Counted from the stretch's first letter, positions 9,121 to 18,947 are shown. The stretch is 64,000 bases of DNA from Candidatus Accumulibacter sp. ACC003 (GCF_907163085.1 NZ_CAJQTX010000011.1:62001-126000); one strand, 5' to 3'. Program-made: numbers and translations. The notes: generated by a model from the letters alone, not told the origin.

Positions 9121-9473
9121 CGTGCCAAGGTGCACTTGGCTGCGAGGCGTCCTGCCGGGAGTTGCGAGTGAGTCTGTACTTGAAAACGAGCATGGCGTCG
9201 CGCTCCCTAACGAAGGAGAATAGACCGCGCGAGGCCACCATCTGATCCGTTTTTTGGAGGTCCGCTCCCAGCGACGACGAAGGTCGCCCCTGGGTCGGGA
9301 GTCCGCATTGACAATCTTGGAAAGCAGCCGTTAGACAGCGACACTGAAGAAATCGACAGGGCGCGGCCAATAAAACCAGACCTTGACATCGGTCTTTTGC
9401 AGCCTCAATTACTCCAGCGTATTTCACTATAAAATTTAATCGCCTTTATCATGGCACACTCGATGGAGCACCT
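9121..9473. other. Intergenic, no gene seen
   Basis: No frame with a ribosome site or recognisable product. The last 60 bases are A/T-rich (ACTATAAAATTTAATCG) and may hold the promoter of the gene at 9474. Confidence 0.45.
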
Positions 9474-9818
9474 TTGAACACCCGTATCCAAAAAACAAGC
9501 CGCAAGGCGCAGATCGATACCCTTTTTCTTAAATTTCCAGGCGTCAGCGCAAGAAAAATTAGCGACCTTGACGCCTTCTTCGTCAACGACAAGATGTTTG
9601 CTTGTATAAGTGGAAATGGCGTCGGACTACGTGTGCCGGCCTCCACTGCGTCCGAGTTGCAATTCTCGAGAAACAACGTCGTTCCATTTCAACCCGGTGG
9701 GATGGCAAGTTCGAGGGAGTGGATTCAAATCGATAGGGCCGACGCAGCAGACTACGAGCAAGATCTCGAATTATTTCGGGCTTCACTTGAGTTCGTAAAA
9801 GGCGCCCGAACCCGGTGA
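9474..9818 (+). CDS. TfoX N-terminal-domain-like protein
   Basis: 114 aa from a TTG preceded by GGAG; nearby ATGs are out of frame. The order SARKISDLDAFFVNDKMFACI, GVGLRVPAS and VVPFQPGGMASSREWIQI matches the TfoX/Sxy N-terminal (YjbR/MmcQ-like) fold. It is a small cytoplasmic protein. A link to competence is not implied by the fold alone. It is a single gene in a low-density region, and base use is lower in GC than the core genes. Confidence 0.65.
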   Translation: MNTRIQKTSRKAQIDTLFLKFPGVSARKISDLDAFFVNDKMFACISGNGVGLRVPASTASELQFSRNNVVPFQPGGMASSREWIQIDRADAADYEQDLELFRASLEFVKGARTR

Positions 9819-10056
9819 TTTCTCAGCGGAAGCCTACTATTCGAAGGGACGGCGCTCGTGGCGAGCTTTTCTGGCTGGAAAGCCGAGCCCACAACATGAC
9901 CAAGGCCTAAGCCGATCTTCCGTTCTTATGGCAAGCCTCAAACCGCAAACACCCTTTGCCTCGACGCTGTCGGATGTCGTCCGGCGAAGTGCCGTCGGCA
10001 AGGGCCTGATCGCGACCTGTTTCTTTTCCGACTCGTGCGCGTGCTGCCTTGCCGAA
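9819..10056. other. Intergenic, no gene seen
   Basis: A short forward frame at 9928-10143 overlaps the end of the metallophosphoesterase gene and has no support. Confidence 0.4.
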
Positions 10057-11559
10057 TCAAGGAGCAGGGACGCCGCAAGCGATTTCCTTGCGCTTGCCGT
10101 TCAACTGGCAGTGGCTGAGCGGCAGCCCGTCGGCGTCGAGTAGCGTGCCGGACCAGCCCGCGCTGCCGCGTTCGAGCAAGAGGAAGCTGTAGCGGTTGAG
10201 GACGATGCCGCTGCTGGCGGCGACGCCGTCGTACAGCTGCTTGCCGGGTCGCGCTCTTTCGGCGCTGCCGGCACCGGTTTTCCCTTCGTAGAACGGTGAC
10301 TGCGGATCGGTGGCTTCAAGCTCGGTGCCGCCGACGCCGACGATCAGCTGCGCCGGCCGGCCCGTCGGATAGCTGGCGGGGTCGGCGGTGGCCGCGAAAT
10401 TGATCGTTTCGAAGGCGTGTTCGTGGCCCGAGACGATCATCTGCACGTTCTTCGGGAGCGTCTTGCGCAGCGCCACCTGCAGGGCGTTCGGCTGCGACGA
10501 CGTGGCGAGCAGGTCGTACCACAGCGGCCGGTGCGTCAGCAGCCACACCTGCCTGCTTTCGGGAATCTCCTGGAGAACGCGCAACTGGTCTCTGAATAGA
10601 TCGACATCGCCGCTGGTGGCCGCCGCGGGCCGGTAGTCCTGCTGACCTGCGTTGTCGGCGACGACCAGCGTCAGTTGCTCGTCGAGGTCAACGCGGTAGG
10701 CGTTGGCCGTGCGATTGTTGGCCAGTACCGAGGCCGTCGCCGTGCGGTACAACTGGTCGTCGCAAGTCTGGTAGGGCAGCGGCGAGAGAAAGCGCATCCA
10801 GCCATCGCCGGCACGGTCACAGTTCTCGTGGTTGCCGCGCACCATGATCCACGGCGCGGCGGTCAACAGGGGTGCCGCCGGTGCGAAGAAGTCGGCGTTC
10901 CAGCCGGGCCAGCCGTAGCCGACGACGACCTGCTGCTCCCTGATTGGTGCACACACTGTGGGGTTGTCGCAGTATTCGCGGTAGTGATAGTCGCCGACGT
11001 GCATTACCAGGTCAGGCTTGGTGCGCGCGGCGGCCGCCGCGATGCGCTGCCAGGGCCAGGCGCTGCTGCTCGCGCAATCCTGGATCGGCGGATTGGTGCT
11101 GGGCGCGGCGACCTTGATCCGGCAGCCGGTGTCGCCAATCACGACGATGCGTTGCGGGTGGCCGTGCGGCAAGTTAACCGGCTGGCCGGCGATGCTCGCC
11201 TGGCGCGTGCTCGCTGGCACAATGAGCTCGCAGGCGGTGACCAGAAACTCGGGTCGATACGCCGGATTGCTGGGCGAGGTAGCGGGCTTTGCCGCTGCGG
11301 TCGCCTCGGCGCGGCGCTGCAGGCGCTGCGCGTTGCCGTCGACGGTCGCCGTCGGGCAGTCGTCGTCGGCGGTAACGATCGCCCGCAGGCTGACGACGCC
11401 ATCCGGGCCCAGCTGGCTCCAGCGATTGAGCGGCGCGTGCGGGCTCGCTGGCGGTGTCGCACAGCCGGCAATCGTCGTCAGCACGGCCATCAGCAAGGTG
11501 GCTCTCAGCGACACGCTCGTCGCGCCCGCCCGCTCGGCTATCAATAGGGAAGAGGGCAT
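10057..11559 (-). CDS. Lipoprotein metallophosphoesterase
   Basis: 500 aa. The N-terminus ends in a lipobox (LTTIAGC), so the protein is probably membrane-anchored outside the cytoplasm. The calcineurin-like phosphoesterase motifs occur in order: VVIGDTGCR, VMHVGDYHYR, MVRGNHENC, LLTHRPLW and VSGHEHAFE, giving the Asp, Asn and His ligands of a two-metal centre. It should hydrolyse phosphate esters; the substrate is unknown. GGAG is seven bases before the ATG. It lies downstream of the sirtuin and radical SAM genes on the same strand. Confidence 0.85.
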   Translation of the reverse strand: MPSSLLIAERAGATSVSLRATLLMAVLTTIAGCATPPASPHAPLNRWSQLGPDGVVSLRAIVTADDDCPTATVDGNAQRLQRRAEATAAAKPATSPSNPAYRPEFLVTACELIVPASTRQASIAGQPVNLPHGHPQRIVVIGDTGCRIKVAAPSTNPPIQDCASSSAWPWQRIAAAAARTKPDLVMHVGDYHYREYCDNPTVCAPIREQQVVVGYGWPGWNADFFAPAAPLLTAAPWIMVRGNHENCDRAGDGWMRFLSPLPYQTCDDQLYRTATASVLANNRTANAYRVDLDEQLTLVVADNAGQQDYRPAAATSGDVDLFRDQLRVLQEIPESRQVWLLTHRPLWYDLLATSSQPNALQVALRKTLPKNVQMIVSGHEHAFETINFAATADPASYPTGRPAQLIVGVGGTELEATDPQSPFYEGKTGAGSAERARPGKQLYDGVAASSGIVLNRYSFLLLERGSAGWSGTLLDADGLPLSHCQLNGKRKEIACGVPAP

Positions 11560-11583
11560 CGCGGCGCTCCGTTTCAGCGGTGT

Positions 11584-12423
11584 CTAGTCCAGCGCCGCGG
11601 CGATCGCGCGCAGCGCGACCAGGCCGCCGGCGGCGATCGATACGCCTTTGCCTGGCGGCAATTGCGGCGCACCCGGATTGATGCGGATCAGCGGTCCCTT
11701 GACGCGTTCGCCGAGCAGGCGGGCGGTCGGGATGTCGGTGCCGGCGCCGACTTCGATGGTCAGCAGGTTGGTCACCTGGCGTAGCCAGGTTCGCCGCCGG
11801 TCGTCCTGCGCGTCGCTGCGTTCGCTCCGCCATCGCCAGTCGCCGAACATCAGGATGTTCGGTCGGGCGATTTGCTGGCAATGCGGGCACAGCGGCAAGT
11901 CGGAGCGCAGCAGGCATTGCTCCTCGTCGACCTCGGGGTCGAAGTCGTCGGCCGGCCAGATGCCGTCCCGGTCGGCGTCGCAGCCTTCGTAAGCGTCGCA
12001 GCCGTCGCTGCACTGCAGGTAGTGAATCGAACCGTGACACTCGCTGATGCGCTCTGCGGCGAAGGCCGCTTTCTGGAATTGTCCGTCGACGTTGCTGGTG
12101 AACACGAAGGCGCCGTGCGGCATTTGTTCGCCGATGCGCCGCAGAATCTCGAAGCCCTGGTGCGGCTGCGTTCGCCGGTAGAGCTGCAAGCGATGGCCGT
12201 AGAAGCCCCAGGCCAGGCGTGGCTGGCTGGCGAAAGCGGCCGGATTGGCGATCTGCTCGAAGGCCAGGCGCGCCCTGCCGAGCGCCGGATACGCGCCCCA
12301 GAAGCCGTGCGGGCCGCGAAAGTCGGGCATCCCCGAGTCGACGCCGATGCCGGCGCCGGCGGTGATCAGCAGGCCGTCGGCCTGGCGGATCAGTTGTGCG
12401 CAGCGCGCGTAATCGTTGCTCAC
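11584..12423 (-). CDS. Sir2-family NAD-dependent protein deacylase (sirtuin)
   Basis: 279 aa. The NAD site reads GAGIGVDSGMPDFRG. TSNVDGQ replaces the usual TQNID, the catalytic His is in ECHGS, and zinc-type Cys occur as CSDGCDAYEGC and CPHC. RPNILMFGD completes the fold. The variant TSNVD motif and the long Cys/Asp-rich insert suggest a divergent class. The start is GTG directly after the TAA of the radical SAM gene (TAAGTG), so translation is probably coupled. Confidence 0.88.
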   Translation of the reverse strand: MSNDYARCAQLIRQADGLLITAGAGIGVDSGMPDFRGPHGFWGAYPALGRARLAFEQIANPAAFASQPRLAWGFYGHRLQLYRRTQPHQGFEILRRIGEQMPHGAFVFTSNVDGQFQKAAFAAERISECHGSIHYLQCSDGCDAYEGCDADRDGIWPADDFDPEVDEEQCLLRSDLPLCPHCQQIARPNILMFGDWRWRSERSDAQDDRRRTWLRQVTNLLTIEVGAGTDIPTARLLGERVKGPLIRINPGAPQLPPGKGVSIAAGGLVALRAIAAALD

Positions 12424-13323
12424 TTACAGGCCTCGCGCCGACGCCGACCGCAGATCGGCGTTCTCCGGGCAGGCGATTGCCTGCCGCACCTGTTGCAGCA
12501 GGCGCTGCTTGTCGGCGCCCAGGGTGCCCTTGAGGATCAACCAGTTCGACGCGTGGTCGCTGCGAAAGACCGTACGCTTGAGCTGCAGTTGTTCGAGAAA
12601 GTGCTCCATTTCGACAAACAGTTGGTGCTGGCTGAGTGGCCGCCAGGTGGGGAAGGCGCCTCGGAAGCGCTGCTCGCCAAGCGGAAAGCTGACGACCAGC
12701 GTTGCGACATACTCGGGTTGCGTGGCGTTGAGCAGGCGCGCCGAGTTTTCGGCGTGCCGTAGCGACAGCTGCGGGCCGGCGAGGCCATTGAGAATCATCA
12801 CCGAGCGCTTGATGCCGGCGGCGCCGAGCTTGTCGAGCGCGTCACAGGTCGAGGCGAAGGTCTCGCCCTTGTTGACGCGTTCGAGAACTTCATCGTCGCC
12901 GGATTCGGCGCCGACGTAGGCGATCGACAAGCCGGCGGCGGCCAACTCGTGCAGTTCGTCGACCGACTTGCGGCGCAGGTTGCGCGGCAGGCAGTAGGTC
13001 GACACCCGGCGAACCGCCGGTAGCTGCTCGCGGATCGCCTGCAGCACCGTCAGCAGGCGGCTCGTCGGCAGCACCAGGGCATCGCCGTCGGCCAGGAAGA
13101 CGCGGCGAATCTCGCTGCCGAAGCGTTCGCCGGTGCGCGCGATGCTTTCCAGCACCTCGGCCTCGGCGCGCGCGCGAAAGCGCTTCTGCGGCGCGGTGTA
13201 CATCTCGCAGAAGGTGCAGTGATTCCACGAACAGCCGTCGGTAATTGGCAGAATCAGCGACGCCGCCTCGCTGGGTGGGCGGTAGACGGGTTCGATGTAA
13301 CGGATCGGGATGACGGATGACAT
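12424..13323 (-). CDS. Radical SAM protein
   Basis: 299 aa. The iron-sulfur cluster motif is CSWNHCTFC (CX4CX2C) near residues 31-39, a variant used by a COG1032-type group. ADGDALVLP and YVGAESGDDEVLERVNKGET are the SAM-binding strand and glycine-rich region. There is no B12 domain. The substrate is unknown. It is the first gene of an apparent operon with the sirtuin, which suggests a shared task such as modification of a protein or metabolite; that is inference. Confidence 0.85.
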   Translation of the reverse strand: MSSVIPIRYIEPVYRPPSEAASLILPITDGCSWNHCTFCEMYTAPQKRFRARAEAEVLESIARTGERFGSEIRRVFLADGDALVLPTSRLLTVLQAIREQLPAVRRVSTYCLPRNLRRKSVDELHELAAAGLSIAYVGAESGDDEVLERVNKGETFASTCDALDKLGAAGIKRSVMILNGLAGPQLSLRHAENSARLLNATQPEYVATLVVSFPLGEQRFRGAFPTWRPLSQHQLFVEMEHFLEQLQLKRTVFRSDHASNWLILKGTLGADKQRLLQQVRQAIACPENADLRSASARGL

Positions 13324-13411
13324 GTTTTCGGACGCTCGGCGTGACGATTCAACAAGCTCATATTAGCGCTTTGGTGCTCTTGGCGGTGGCCGCGCCGCGC
13401 CGACGGCGCGC

Positions 13412-15157
13412 TCAGCGCTGCTCGTCGCGCGTCGCCGCCGGTCGACCCTCCGGGCCCGAGCGCACCATGGCGTAGTCGGCGCTGCGCACCTCGCGCAGCA
13501 ACATATCGGTTTCGCTGTCACTGACGCCCAGCGCCTCGAGGGTTTCGGCGGCCAGTCGCAAGCTGGCTTCGAGCGTCTCGGGATAGGCCTTGCTGGCGCC
13601 GGCGCGCAGCAGCGCGTCGCAGCTCGCCAGGTCGCGGGCGCGGGCGACGATGCTCACCTGCGGCAGTTGCGTGCGAATCAGCGACACGGCACGCACGGCG
13701 GTAGGTCGCTGGTCGATGGTCAACACCACCAGGTCAACGTTCTGGAGAGAGCCGGCAATCAGCAACTGCGGGTCAGCGAGGTCGCCGTAGAAGACCGGGT
13801 GGCCTTCGGCGTTCCATCTGGCGACCAGTACGGCGTCGCTGTCGAAGGCCACGTAGGGAATTCCTTTGCTGGCCAGGATGGTGCCGACGGTGTGGCCGAC
13901 GCGGCCGTAGCCGCCGACCACCACGCGCACGGCCGCTTCGTTGCCCTGGCCAGCGTAGCGGAAGCTCTGATGAACGCCGCTCGGTGCCTCGGTAGCGCGC
14001 CGTGCCAGGTGATTGCCGAGTTTCACCAGCAGCGGCGTCAGCAACATGGTCACCGAAATGATCGCCGCGCCCATCACGAAAACGAGATCGTCGATCAGGC
14101 CCAGCGCCTTGGCGGCGCCAAAGAGCACGAAACCGAACTCACCACCCTGCGCCAACAGGAAGGCGACGCGCAAGGCGATGCGGCGACCCGTTCCGAAGGC
14201 CAGGCATAGCAGGTAGAGGACGCCGACCTTTATGGCCACGATCGCCAGGACGTGCGAGGTGAACTCGAAGGGGTGCTGGAGCAACGCACGCAGGTCCAGC
14301 GACATGCCGACGGCGACGAAGAAGAGGCTCATCAGCAGGCCCTTGTGCGGCTCCATGCCGGCCTCGATCTGCAGGCTGTAACGCGAGGTCGACAGCATCA
14401 TGCCCATCAGGAAGGCGCCCAGCGCCATCGACATGCCGGCGTGGTGCATCGCCCAGGCGGCGACGAAGACCGCGCCCATCGCCGCCAGCAGGAAGGCTTC
14501 GCGATTGTTCTGGCGCGCCAGGTGGTCGAGAATCCGTGGCACCAGGTAGCGACCGCCGAGGACCACCAGCGCGACCATCGCCGCCGCCAGGCCGATCTGT
14601 TCCGACAAGGGCGTGTCTCTGGCCAGCGGCCCGACGTCGGCGAGGACCGGCACCAGCGCCAGCAGAGGCACGACCGCCAGATCCTGCATCAAGAGCACGG
14701 CGAAAGCCGTCTGTCCGTGATGGCTGGCGATTTCGCCCTGGTCCCTGAGCATTTGCACGACGAAAGCGGTGGACGAGAGCGCGAAACTGCTGCCGATCAG
14801 CAGCGCCGTTCCCCAGTTGTACTGGAAGAGTCTGAAATAGCCGGCGATCAGGAGCGCCGAAACGACAATCTGCAGCGAACCGAGGCCGAACAGCGTTCGC
14901 CGCAGATCCCACAGGTGGCGTGGCTTCATCTCCAGACCGATCAGGAACAGCAGCAGCACGACGCCGAGTTCGGTGAACTGGCGCACGTCGTCGACGTTGG
15001 CGGTGACGAAAGGGCCCATCGTATGCGGCCCGACGACGACGCCGGTGACCAGCAGGCCGAGCACCGAACCGAGGCCGAAATGCCGGAAGACGGCGACGGC
15101 GATCGAGGCGACGACCAGTAGCAGTACGGCGGAGTCAACGAAGGACTTGGGGTCCAT
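13412..15157 (-). CDS. Kef/CPA2-type cation:proton antiporter with TrkA-N domain
   Basis: 581 aa. About twelve membrane segments cover residues 1-385, with LGVVLLLFLIGLEM and LSSTAFVVQML typical of the CPA2 family. A cytosolic Rossmann domain (VVVGGYGRVGHTVG, then FDSDAVLVARW and FYGDLADPQLL) follows from about residue 410. It exchanges K+ or Na+ for H+ and is gated by a nucleotide or glutathione adduct in relatives. No KefF/KefG partner lies next to it, so the exact subtype is open. Confidence 0.88.
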   Translation of the reverse strand: MDPKSFVDSAVLLLVVASIAVAVFRHFGLGSVLGLLVTGVVVGPHTMGPFVTANVDDVRQFTELGVVLLLFLIGLEMKPRHLWDLRRTLFGLGSLQIVVSALLIAGYFRLFQYNWGTALLIGSSFALSSTAFVVQMLRDQGEIASHHGQTAFAVLLMQDLAVVPLLALVPVLADVGPLARDTPLSEQIGLAAAMVALVVLGGRYLVPRILDHLARQNNREAFLLAAMGAVFVAAWAMHHAGMSMALGAFLMGMMLSTSRYSLQIEAGMEPHKGLLMSLFFVAVGMSLDLRALLQHPFEFTSHVLAIVAIKVGVLYLLCLAFGTGRRIALRVAFLLAQGGEFGFVLFGAAKALGLIDDLVFVMGAAIISVTMLLTPLLVKLGNHLARRATEAPSGVHQSFRYAGQGNEAAVRVVVGGYGRVGHTVGTILASKGIPYVAFDSDAVLVARWNAEGHPVFYGDLADPQLLIAGSLQNVDLVVLTIDQRPTAVRAVSLIRTQLPQVSIVARARDLASCDALLRAGASKAYPETLEASLRLAAETLEALGVSDSETDMLLREVRSADYAMVRSGPEGRPAATRDEQR

Positions 15158-15317
15158 GGGACGGTTTCCGAGATCTCGTCAAGGTGAGCTGACAGGCACA
15201 TACTAGCGCGCTTTGGCCGCCCTGGCGCCGGCTCGGGCAGTGCTAAGATGGCCGCTCTGGCCCGGCCTGGGCGTTTGCCGCGGCGGCCGTTACCATGCTT
15301 CGAGAGGAGTACTTGTC

Positions 15318-15779
15318 ATGCAACGCAAGACGATCGTCGGCGCCGTATCAGTGGCGCTATCGCTGGCCCTGTCCTGGCCGCAACTGGTGGTGGCGCAAAC
15401 CGCGCTGCAGTTGCCGAGCGGCGATGAGGACTATCGCCAGCTGCAGCAGGAGCAGCGCAGCGGTCCTTGCCAGCTCTGCGGTGTCGTCTTTGCGATTCGC
15501 ACGCTGACTGCTGCGGGCAGCGGGCGGCGCGACCCGGCCGCTGCCGCCAGGCGTAACGTCGGCGCCGCCGACGCGCATATGGTGACCGCGCCGATCATCG
15601 GCACCGGCAGTACGGTCAAGGACGACCGCCAGGCGCGCGCGCCGGTGCGCAGCTACGAACTCACGATCCGCTACGAAGATGGCAGCTTTGCCTCCATCAC
15701 CCAGAGCGAGCCGCCGCTGGTTCACAAGGGCGACCGCGTGCGGGTGGTCGACGGCCGCGTCGAACTGCGCAACGACTGA
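15318..15779 (+). CDS. Secreted SlyB-like envelope protein, short
   Basis: 153 aa. The start at 15318 follows GAGGAG; an upstream frame from 15213 has no ribosome site. Residues 1-26 are a Sec signal peptide (ending VVAQ). The C-terminal stretch YELTIRYEDGSFASITQSEP...GDRVRVVDGRVEL matches the C-terminal module of SlyB/PcP-type outer-membrane lipoproteins. No lipobox is seen and a glycine-zipper core is not obvious. It is periplasmic or outer membrane; function unknown. Confidence 0.7.
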   Translation: MQRKTIVGAVSVALSLALSWPQLVVAQTALQLPSGDEDYRQLQQEQRSGPCQLCGVVFAIRTLTAAGSGRRDPAAAARRNVGAADAHMVTAPIIGTGSTVKDDRQARAPVRSYELTIRYEDGSFASITQSEPPLVHKGDRVRVVDGRVELRND

Positions 15780-15928
15780 TGTAAAAAGATCTGGATTGCC
15801 GCGTCGGTTACGCCTCCTGGCAATGACGTGTCGGCGGCTGCAGGGCGCTGCTGCACTGGTGTCGTGACTTTCCGCAGAGCACGGCCGCTCGCCGCTGTGA
15901 CGATGCCGGAGCGGCGAGCGGGTCGCCG

Positions 15929-16414
15929 CTACTCGAAGTACGAGCGCGCGGTCTCGAAGCGCTGCGCGTAGTACTCGGTAGCCAGGTAATCGATACGCAC
16001 CTTGCCGCGGGTAGATGGGGCATGGACGAAACGGCCATCGCCGATGTAGATCCCGACATGCGAAAAAGAAGAGCTGCGCGTGTTGAAGAACAGCAGGTCG
16101 CCGGGGTGCAGGTCGTCGCGTGGCACCGGCCGACCGGCGCGGGCGATGTCGGCGGCGCTGCCGCCGACCTTGACGCCCGCGGCGTGTCCGTAGATGTAGG
16201 CGACCATGCCGCTGCAATCGAAACCGGCTTCGGGATTCTTGCCGCCGAAGCGGTAGCCGGTATCGATCAGGCCCAGTGCGAAGATCACGACGTTGCTGCT
16301 TTTCTCGCTAAGCACGGGTCGCTCGCGAAGCTCGGATCGCCGCTCGCTGGTGCTGCCACAGGCGGCGACGAGGAGCGACAGCGCTGCAGCGATGAGGAAC
16401 TGTAGTACACGCAT
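15929..16414 (-). CDS. NlpC/P60 family lipoprotein peptidase
   Basis: 161 aa. The signal ends in the lipobox LLVAAC at residues 15-20. The catalytic triad is visible as Cys in FDCSGMVAYIY, His in SHVGIYIGDG and a second His in FVHAPS. It should cleave peptidoglycan stem peptides at the envelope. The length matches short Spr/NlpC proteins. It is divergent from the aldehyde dehydrogenase gene, with 44 bp between starts. Confidence 0.9.
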   Translation of the reverse strand: MRVLQFLIAAALSLLVAACGSTSERRSELRERPVLSEKSSNVVIFALGLIDTGYRFGGKNPEAGFDCSGMVAYIYGHAAGVKVGGSAADIARAGRPVPRDDLHPGDLLFFNTRSSSFSHVGIYIGDGRFVHAPSTRGKVRIDYLATEYYAQRFETARSYFE

Positions 16415-16458
16415 GGCGCACAGTATAAACTGCGGCTTTCGGAATTTCGGAGGTTGAC

Positions 16459-17910
16459 ATGCATCTTAGTGATCCGCGCCTGCTGCGCTCCAACTGTTAC
16501 ATAGACGGGCGTTGGGAAGCCGCCGACGACGGTCGGACGCTGCTGGTCGTCGATCCGGCAAGCGGCGCGACCCTGGCCGAGGTGCCGCTAATGGCCGCAG
16601 GCGAGACGGCGCGCGCGATCGCCGCCGCCGAAGCCGCGCTGCCGGCGTGGCAGGCGAGGACGGCCAAGGAGCGCGCGGCTGTCTTGCGTCGCTGGTACGA
16701 CCTGATCCTCGCCAATGCCGAGGACCTGGCGCAGTTGATGACCGCCGAATGCGGCAAGCCGATCGCCGAAGCACGCGGTGAAGTGGCCTATGGCGCGTCT
16801 TTTATCGAGTGGTTTGCCGAGGAAGGCAAGCGCGCCTATGGCGAAACCATCCCGACTCCGGCGGCTGATCGGCGGCTGTTGACGATCCGCCAGCCGGTCG
16901 GCGTCTGTGCGGCGATCACGCCCTGGAACTTCCCGCTGGCGATGATCACCCGCAAGGTCGCGCCGGCGCTGGCGGCCGGCTGTACGGTGGTCGTCAAGCC
17001 GGCCGAGCAGACGCCCTTGACGGCGCTGGCGCTGGCCCGGCTGGCGCATGACGCCGATTTGCCGGCCGGCGTGCTCAACGTGCTGACCGGCGATCCGGTG
17101 GCCATTGGCGGCACCCTGACCGCCAGCCCGGTGGTTCGCAAGCTGTCGTTTACCGGTTCGACCGAAATTGGCCGCTTGCTGATGGCGCAGTGCGCACCGA
17201 CCATCAAGAAACTCTCGCTCGAGCTTGGCGGTAATGCGCCGTTCATCGTTTTCGACGACGCCGACGTCGACGCCGCCGTCGAAGGCGCGCTGATCGCCAA
17301 GTATCGCAATACCGGCCAGACCTGCGTCTGCGCCAACCGCTTGCTGGTTCAGGACGGCGTGTACGACAGCTTCGTCGCCCGCCTCGCCAGGCGGGTGCAG
17401 TCGTTCAGGGTCGGGCCAGGCAGCGACGAAGGGGTGACGCAAGGGCCACTGATCGATGCGGCGGCGCTGGCCAAGGTTGAGGAGCACATCGCCGACGCGC
17501 TCAACAAGGGCGCGCGGGTGGTCACCGGTGGTAGCCGGCATGCGCTCGGCGGCAGCTTTTTCGAGCCGACGGTGCTCGCCGACGTGACGCCGGAAATGCG
17601 TGTCGCGCGCGAAGAAACCTTCGGGCCGGTGGCGCCTGTTTTTCGATTCACCGACGAGGCGGAGGCGGTGCTGATGGCCAACGACACCGAGTTCGGACTC
17701 GCCGCCTACTTCTATTCGCGTGACGTCGGGCGCTGTCTGCGCGTCGGCGAAGCGCTCGAATACGGCATGATCGGCATCAATACCGGGCTGATCTCGAACG
17801 AGGTGGCGCCGTTCGGCGGCGTCAAGCAGTCCGGGCTGGGCCGCGAGGGATCGAAGCACGGGCTCGACGAGTATCTCGAGCTCAAATACCTGTGCTTCAG
17901 TACCGCTTGA
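16459..17910 (+). CDS. gabD: NAD(P)-dependent succinate-semialdehyde dehydrogenase
   Basis: 483 aa, the usual length of GabD. It shows PWNFPLAMITRKVAPALAAG, the nucleotide loop FTGSTEIGRLL, the general-base Glu in LELGGNAPFIVF and the catalytic Cys in NTGQTCVCANR. It oxidises succinate semialdehyde to succinate, although related aldehydes cannot be excluded from sequence. No gabT or gabP lies next to it. GGAGG precedes the ATG. Confidence 0.9.
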   Translation: MHLSDPRLLRSNCYIDGRWEAADDGRTLLVVDPASGATLAEVPLMAAGETARAIAAAEAALPAWQARTAKERAAVLRRWYDLILANAEDLAQLMTAECGKPIAEARGEVAYGASFIEWFAEEGKRAYGETIPTPAADRRLLTIRQPVGVCAAITPWNFPLAMITRKVAPALAAGCTVVVKPAEQTPLTALALARLAHDADLPAGVLNVLTGDPVAIGGTLTASPVVRKLSFTGSTEIGRLLMAQCAPTIKKLSLELGGNAPFIVFDDADVDAAVEGALIAKYRNTGQTCVCANRLLVQDGVYDSFVARLARRVQSFRVGPGSDEGVTQGPLIDAAALAKVEEHIADALNKGARVVTGGSRHALGGSFFEPTVLADVTPEMRVAREETFGPVAPVFRFTDEAEAVLMANDTEFGLAAYFYSRDVGRCLRVGEALEYGMIGINTGLISNEVAPFGGVKQSGLGREGSKHGLDEYLELKYLCFSTA

Positions 17911-17979
17911 CACGCCGGCGGTGACTCTGCGGGCGACGGCTGTAGTGACGGCGGCGGCGATCAGCCGCCGCCGTCACGA

Positions 17980-18888
17980 TCAGACGCCGTGCTCCTTGAA
18001 CCACGCCTGCAGGCGCCGCCAGCCATCGTCGGCGGCGTCCTTGCGGTAGCTCGGTCGGTAGTCGGCGTGAAAGGCGTGCGGTGCACCGTCATAAACCCGG
18101 ATCGTCGACGCCCGGCTGGCGGCGCTGGGCGCCAGCGCAAGCGCTTTGCGCATCTCTTCGATGCTCGCCAGCGGGATGCTTGCGTCGGCGCCGCCGTAGA
18201 GCCCCAGAACCGGCCCGTGCAGTTCGCCGGCGACGTCGAGCGGCTGCCTGGGGGTCAGCTCGTTGACCTGGCCAACGAGCTTGCCGTACCAGGCGACGCC
18301 GGCCTTTAGCCGCGGGTTGTGCGCCGCGTACAGCCAGGTGATTCGCCCGCCCCAGCAAAAACCGGTGATCCCCAGCCTGCCGGTGTCGCCGCCATTGGCC
18401 TGCGCCCAGGCGACGCAGGCGTCGAGGTCGGCCATCACCTGCGCATCGGGCACCTTGCTGACCACCTGCTTGAGCAGCTCCTGCACGTCACTGTACTGCT
18501 GCGGATTGCCGTGACGCGCGTAGAGTTCAGGCGCAATCGCCTGGTAGCCGAGCTTGGCCAGGCGGCGGCAGACGTCCTTGATGTGTTCGTGAACGCCGAA
18601 AATCTCCTGCACGACGAGAATCACCGGCCAGCCGCTACCTTTGGCCGGCTGCGCTCGATAGGCCGGCATTGCGCCATCGGCTTTGTCGATCGTGATCGCG
18701 CCGGCGGTCAGGCCGTCGCTGTCGGTGGTGATCAGCGTCTGGGCGGCGACCGGCTGCACCGCCAGCGCGAAGCCGGCGCCGAGAGCGGTGACGATGAAGC
18801 TGCGGCGGCTGTAGGGAAGGGGGGGCAGGCGGTCGAAGTCGGTGTTGGTGGTCACGGAAGTCTCCTGGCGGGATTGTTGATCGGCCAT
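17980..18888 (-). CDS. Exported dienelactone hydrolase family protein
   Basis: 302 aa. A Tat-type leader (SRRSFIVTALGAGFALAVQP) points to export in a folded state. The alpha/beta hydrolase core has Cys in GFCWGG, Asp in GGADASIP and His in APHAFHADY, the Cys-Asp-His triad of dienelactone hydrolase. LVVQEIFGVHEHIKD is also typical. Substrate unknown. It lies downstream of folK, with a 9-bp tandem array between the two genes. Confidence 0.88.
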   Translation of the reverse strand: MADQQSRQETSVTTNTDFDRLPPLPYSRRSFIVTALGAGFALAVQPVAAQTLITTDSDGLTAGAITIDKADGAMPAYRAQPAKGSGWPVILVVQEIFGVHEHIKDVCRRLAKLGYQAIAPELYARHGNPQQYSDVQELLKQVVSKVPDAQVMADLDACVAWAQANGGDTGRLGITGFCWGGRITWLYAAHNPRLKAGVAWYGKLVGQVNELTPRQPLDVAGELHGPVLGLYGGADASIPLASIEEMRKALALAPSAASRASTIRVYDGAPHAFHADYRPSYRKDAADDGWRRLQAWFKEHGV

Positions 18889-18947
18889 GATGCCGCAAAT
18901 CAGCGTTCTCTGACCGTCGCCAGCGCGATCAATTCACCCGTCGACGA

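Noticed and set aside
9928-10143. Small forward gene
   Set aside because: It overlaps the 3' end of the metallophosphoesterase gene, has no ribosome site and no recognisable product.
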